Source: Zelonia costaricensis (lineage: Eukaryota; Euglenozoa; Kinetoplastea; Trypanosomatida; Trypanosomatidae). From it: 20,855 nucleotides of DNA. The DNA is taken from assembly GCA_030849075.1 (NCBI GenBank), contig JASAOO010003213.1:1-20855 (forward strand). The letters run 5' to 3'. The notes beneath the pieces were generated by a model, which did not search any database, was not told where the DNA came from, and was given only the letters and a program-made list of their open reading frames with translations. Below are positions 17,083-20,855 of the stretch, in pieces. The position numbers were made by a program, and so were the translations under genes. The first letter of the stretch is position 1, and the number at the start of each line of letters is the position of its first letter.

Positions 17083-17286
17083 ACGGGGGCGTGCGCGTGC
17101 GTGTGTGAGAGGGGATTGATGCTCCGGGGAAGGGTTGGTAGGCTGGTGGGGGTTCCAGCTCAAGTGGGCAGCGCGGGGGGGGGNACGGGGGCGTGCGCGT
17201 GCGTGTGTGAGAGGGGATGGATGCTCCGGGGAAGGGTTGGTAGACTGGTGGGGGTTCCAGCTCAAGTGGGCAGCGCGGGGGGGGGT
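17083..17286. repeat. 102-bp direct tandem duplication (two copies)
   Basis: Copy 1 (17083-17184) and copy 2 (17185-17286) align base for base with a period of 102. I find two substitutions (T/G in GGATTGATG versus GGATGGATG, and G/A in TAGGCTGG versus TAGACTGG). The last position is N in copy 1 and T in copy 2. Each copy runs from ACGGGGGCGTGCG through a GT patch, a GGTTGGTAG segment and GTTCCAGCTCAAGTGGGC to a run of nine G. A longer G run precedes copy 1. The array lies in the spacer upstream of the dynein start and would be C-rich in the transcript. Confidence 0.9.
17184..17184. other. Undetermined base (N) at the repeat junction
   Basis: The only N noticed in the window sits directly after a nine-G run at the exact boundary between the two 102-bp copies. 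It marks either an unresolved base in a homopolymer or a contig join, so the true copy number of the repeat is uncertain. Confidence 0.95.
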
Positions 17287-17688
17287 ATACGTAGAAACCG
17301 TGAAGATGCCGGACACACAGACGCACTGTGGACGTTTTTCTTACTTAGCTGTCAGCGTACCGAGGGGAAAGGGCGTACGCGTGTGCGTCAGTGCGTGTGT
17401 GGGTGTGTAGGTTGAGGGAGGGAGGGGGGGATGTGAGGAACAGAGACGAGATTGGGGGAGGGGGGGGAGATGCCAAGAGGTCCAGGCGGACGGACGGCGC
17501 CAACATGTGCGCGGTGAAGAGAGAGAGGCATTCCCCTTGGGAGCGTTGCGACATCCGGTGCGGCTGGCTCGCCGGGTGCGCACTCCGGCGCAGGATCTGG
17601 CGGGCCAGCGCCCGCGTGATGCTGTTGAACGTGTCTTCGCGTCTCTCTTTTGTTCTTTGCTGCGCTGTGAGAAGAGGCCGCTCCTGCG

Positions 17689-20600
17689 TCATGGCGAGCG
17701 CCTCGCGAGCCCGAGCTCCTCCAGCGCGTAGCGGTAGTCACACAGGGCCCGGCGCCGCGCCGAGGGCACCCGCGCCGCTCGTGCCCGCGCCGCCGCCAGC
17801 GCCGCAGACGGTGAAAGAAGAGCGGCGTTGGACCTAAACGGCGCCCGGGCAAGCCGCAGGCACTCGCCCAGCACCCACGCCGGCACCTCCGCCTCCGCCG
17901 TGCGCCGGTACAGCTCCTCGAGGCTCGCACGCCACACGTGCTCGTCCAGCACTCCGGTGCGGCTCGTGTCGAACGCCCTGAAGTACTCGAGCAGCGCGTC
18001 CGTGTCGCCGCCGCAGACCGCCGCGAGCTCGCACGCGGTGGCCCGTGTGGCGCTCGCGCGGTGTGCAGACGCGGATGCCTCTGGTGCGGCGCCACTGCCG
18101 ACACCGCTACGGGGCGAGGCGGCGCTCCGCGTGCTGGACGTCGGCGAGGCGTCCGTCGCTGTTGTGGCGGTGGACAGAGGGGAGAGGGAGGCCGGTCGCC
18201 TCCGCGGCGCCGCCCCCGGACCACCAGCGTGGCGGCTAGGCCCAGCAGGAGGCGGCGAGGCGGAGACGGATGAGCCCGGCGTGCCGGCCCGCACGCTCGC
18301 CTCCGCCAGCACGTCCTCCACCAGCGCGGCGTACTCGCAGCCGTGCGCCCCGGCGTCCTGCCCACTCTGCGGCCGTCTTTGCAGCCACGCAAGCGCCTGC
18401 TGCCGCTCCGGCCCGGTCAGCGACGGGCACGCGTCACGCAGCACGCGCGCCCACGCCGCGAACGGCATTCGACCCGTGTGCCGCGGATCCTCCTGAGCGC
18501 ACCGCCGCAGCAGCCGCAGCGCGGCGCCCTGCAGCTCCTCCAGCACCCGCGGTGCCAGTGTCGAACGCGCCGACGCGGGGGACGCCGAGGACGGCGACCG
18601 AGACGCGGACGAGAGCGGCGAGTGGCCTGAGGTGGTGGGGCGCGCACTCGGCTCACGCGCAGCGGCGTGGGCACGGAGCAGTCGCTGCCTTGAGGCGCTG
18701 TCCGCTGCCACGGCGGCGGTGGCACGCTCCGGAGGGGAGGAGGAGGAGCGGCGTTGGGACGGGTGCGCCGCCGGCACGACCGCAGCAGCTCTACGCTGCT
18801 GAGACGAGGCCGTTGGCTGGGAGTAGCCGGTGGCGGGGCGGACACGTGATTCCTCGTCGTCTTGGCTGCGCATGTGCGACGGTGGCGTCGTCGCCGTCAG
18901 CTGCACGGCGAAGTGACGGTCGCTTGAGAGCTGCCGGGCCGTCGGCGGGGTGGGTGGCGGGCCGCGCTGCGGGTCCACGGCGTCGCGTGTGCGAGTCAGG
19001 CGGCGCCGCAGCGGGCTCGGCGAGGCGGTGGCGGAGGTCATGGGCGAGACCGTCACGTCCATGATGCTCGCGCTGTCGCCGATCGCCTCATCACCGTCGG
19101 CGTCAGCGTTCGTGTCGCCCTCGCTGCCACCGCGCATTCCCCGAGGCACACCTGACGCGCTCGTGTCGTCCACGTGTGTCGCCCACACCCCCGGGCTGCG
19201 GATGTGCCGTATCAGAGCAGGCCGGAGTCGTGAGACGAGCACGCAGAAGTCCACGAGCGTCAGTGGGCGGTCGGCGCCGCCCGTCCTCGTCGTCGTCGCC
19301 GCAGACGCGGTGGAGGAGGTGTTCGTCATGTCCAGGCCACTGCGCTCCTGCAGCAGCAAGGACGCGGCGGCCGACGACGTCGCGCACGGCTCCAGCGAGT
19401 CGGCGAGGGCCTCCAGCTCCAGCGGGTGCACCTCGACCCCCCGCGCCACCAGCGCCTCCTCCAGCGCGCTCAGCAGCACGGTGCTCTCGCCCGCGGTGGA
19501 GGCGTTGTTGACAGAGAGCGAGGTGGAGTGGGAGGGGGCTGAGGCGAGGTGGCGATGGAAGATGTCGCGCAGCGAGAGCAGCGACACCGGCACTGATGTC
19601 AGAGGGCTCTCCTGCCGGTGCTGAAGGGCGGGCGCGGCGGGTGCGCCGGCAGCACGTGCCCCGTTGCACAACCCGATCGCGTCGACGTGGGACGTGGGCG
19701 GCGGCGGCGGAGACGACCGCCGTTGCCGTAGTGCACCAGCACGGGACGTGGAGTCAGAAGTTGGAACAGAGGTGCTGAGTCCGCGGCGCACCACGCCGGC
19801 AGCAGCGGTGTCTGCCTGAGACCCGGCCACGCGCCGCGCACCTTGCTTCGATTCTGCAGCGCCCGCTACCGCCGCCGCAGCTGCAGCGCGTGTCATCCGC
19901 TCAACAGAGCTCTGCCGCTTCGAGGCCTCTGCGGCAGCATCGGGGGCGATCAACGCGCTGCGGTATGCGCCGTCGCGGCTGTGCGAGCGGGACGCCGACG
20001 GGCTGGTCGACACGCTGTCCAGCCAGTGCCGCCGAGACGCGTCAACAGCGAGGTCGTGCGGTGCGAATGCTCCTGCGCCTCGCAAAGTTGATGGCGATGT
20101 CTGCCGCGGTGGCGCGCGGGCGGCAGCGGCAACGGCCACGACGGGTCGTGTGGCGCTCGCGGCCCGCAGCGCCGAGGCAACGAAGTGCGACGTAGACGAC
20201 GACGCTACAGACGCGTTGGCGCCGCGCTCGTGCGGCGAGCGGCGCGCCAGCGGCGGAGAGGCGGAGGAGAGGAAGCGCGGCGTGCCAGCAGAGCCGCGCG
20301 ACGCCCAAGTGCGCTCTCGGCTCCCTGTTCCACCGCCGGCGTGGGTCACGGAGCGCATCAGCGGGGAGTGCGAAACTGCGGCAGCGTGGCGGGTGTCATG
20401 AATGGCGTACGACGGCCCATAGCCACGGGCCGATGGGGCGGGTGCCAGGTACGGTGCAGCGCCGGCTGGCGGGACCGGCAGCGGCGAGTGGTCGAGTGCA
20501 TCGTGCCCGGGCACAGAGGAGCTGCTGCGGAACGACGCCGATCTTTGCCGTCCGTCTGCCTGCTCTGGCAGTGTTGTCGCTGCTGCGGCGGCGGCGGCGG

Positions 20601-20855
20601 CCTCGTCTGCGTCCGCGCTGTCGTGCGAGCCGGAGGAGGCGTAGAGTTGATCGAGGAGAGCCTCGTAGTGCACCGTGCGCTGCGCTCGAGACGGGGCCGC
20701 GAACTGGTCGATGAGGGCGTCCACCTGCGACTGGGTGCCGCCGCTGCGGAGTATAACAAGGGCAAACTCGCTGTACGACAGAAGCCCCGTGCGGCCCGGG
20801 TCTGCCTTGTGGAAGAGCGCCTGCAGCTCGGCCACCGCCACGCGATCTGCACCGG
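17689..20855 (-). CDS. EF-hand-like, low-complexity Ser/Ala/Arg-rich protein (5' end outside window)
   Basis: The frame is open from the window edge to TGA at 17689-17691, giving 1,054 complete codons. No ATG precedes the first domain: the earliest start-like codon is GTG at 20841, and the upstream codons (reading G-A-D-R) stay open to the edge, so the gene continues to the right. Near the N-terminal end of the visible part is an EF-hand-like unit, LQALFHK followed by the loop DPGRTGLLSYSE (20767-20802) and FALVIL, then a more decayed partner ending TVHYEALLDQL. Two later units share the pattern: DPRHTGRMPFAA (18454-18489) and DTSRTGVLDEHV (17935-17970). Loop position 3 lacks Asp/Asn in all and position 12 is Glu only in the first, so calcium binding is doubtful for most. 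Between them lie long Ser/Ala/Pro/Arg/Thr-rich segments, probably disordered. No signal peptide or membrane segment is evident. I do not recognise the family. Proximity to a flagellar dynein is weak evidence for function in a polycistronic genome. Confidence 0.8.
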   Translation of the reverse strand, partial: GADRVAVAELQALFHKADPGRTGLLSYSEFALVILRSGGTQSQVDALIDQFAAPSRAQRTVHYEALLDQLYASSGSHDSADADEAAAAAAAATTLPEQADGRQRSASFRSSSSVPGHDALDHSPLPVPPAGAAPYLAPAPSARGYGPSYAIHDTRHAAAVSHSPLMRSVTHAGGGTGSRERTWASRGSAGTPRFLSSASPPLARRSPHERGANASVASSSTSHFVASALRAASATRPVVAVAAAARAPPRQTSPSTLRGAGAFAPHDLAVDASRRHWLDSVSTSPSASRSHSRDGAYRSALIAPDAAAEASKRQSSVERMTRAAAAAAVAGAAESKQGARRVAGSQADTAAAGVVRRGLSTSVPTSDSTSRAGALRQRRSSPPPPPTSHVDAIGLCNGARAAGAPAAPALQHRQESPLTSVPVSLLSLRDIFHRHLASAPSHSTSLSVNNASTAGESTVLLSALEEALVARGVEVHPLELEALADSLEPCATSSAAASLLLQERSGLDMTNTSSTASAATTTRTGGADRPLTLVDFCVLVSRLRPALIRHIRSPGVWATHVDDTSASGVPRGMRGGSEGDTNADADGDEAIGDSASIMDVTVSPMTSATASPSPLRRRLTRTRDAVDPQRGPPPTPPTARQLSSDRHFAVQLTATTPPSHMRSQDDEESRVRPATGYSQPTASSQQRRAAAVVPAAHPSQRRSSSSPPERATAAVAADSASRQRLLRAHAAAREPSARPTTSGHSPLSSASRSPSSASPASARSTLAPRVLEELQGAALRLLRRCAQEDPRHTGRMPFAAWARVLRDACPSLTGPERQQALAWLQRRPQSGQDAGAHGCEYAALVEDVLAEASVRAGTPGSSVSASPPPAGPSRHAGGPGAAPRRRPASLSPLSTATTATDASPTSSTRSAASPRSGVGSGAAPEASASAHRASATRATACELAAVCGGDTDALLEYFRAFDTSRTGVLDEHVWRASLEELYRRTAEAEVPAWVLGECLRLARAPFRSNAALLSPSAALAAARARAARVPSARRRALCDYRYALEELGLARRSP

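Larger units (their letters stand above)
16886..17688. other. Spacer between the EF-hand-like gene and the dynein gene
   Basis: About 0.8 kb with no credible gene. The open frames here are translations of the tandem repeat or of GT/G-rich sequence. It should contain the 3' untranslated region of the EF-hand-like gene and the 5' untranslated region of the dynein mRNA. Long G runs on the plus strand (C runs in the transcript) and a GT-rich patch at about 17376-17410 add to the low complexity. The 102-bp duplication is listed separately. Confidence 0.65.

Noticed and set aside
17023..17415. Several ~90-100-codon frames across the 102-bp repeat, on both strands
   Set aside because: They merely translate the duplicated low-complexity sequence, pass through the N, and have no recognisable homology. 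The 102-bp period is divisible by three, which keeps the frame open through both copies.

Overview
The window looks like a kinetoplastid (trypanosomatid) nuclear chromosome segment, most likely Leishmania or a close relative such as Leptomonas, Crithidia or Porcisia. The grounds are intronless, very GC-rich and very long open frames, all three genes on one strand (minus), spacers of roughly 0.8-1.2 kb full of GT/CA microsatellites and homopurine/homopyrimidine runs, and pyrimidine tracts followed by AG upstream of coding starts, as expected for trans-splicing within a polycistronic unit. The species cannot be fixed from sequence reading alone.

Layout, in the direction of transcription (high to low coordinates). 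(1) 20855-17689: the 3' part of a gene for a Ser/Ala/Pro/Arg-rich protein with several degenerate EF-hand-like units. Its true start lies beyond the right edge. (2) 17688-16886: a spacer containing a 102-bp tandem duplication with a single undetermined base at the copy junction. (3) 16885-2675: one complete 4,736-residue axonemal dynein heavy chain. Its sequence is closest to the outer-arm gamma class (DNAH5/DNAH8 type). It has four AAA modules with P-loops, a stalk with microtubule-binding domain and a full C-terminal domain. (4) 2674-1475: a spacer with a GT/CA microsatellite just after the dynein stop and a strong pyrimidine tract followed by AG. (5) 1474-986: a small gene for a LYR-motif (Complex1_LYR) protein with a mitochondrial-type N-terminus, possibly a NDUFA6/B14-like complex I subunit. 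(6) 985-1: its 3' flank, with candidate trans-splice signals for a gene beyond the left edge.

The three genes need not work together, because trypanosomatid polycistrons group unrelated genes. The dynein powers flagellar beating, the LYR protein is probably mitochondrial, and the EF-hand-like protein has no assigned role. I found no mobile element, CRISPR array, RNA gene or clearly novel multi-gene system. The points most worth a second look are the 102-bp repeat with its N, the repeated D-x-x-x-T-G units in the EF-hand-like protein, the lineage-type insertions in the dynein, and the diverged LYR protein with its uncertain 5' end.
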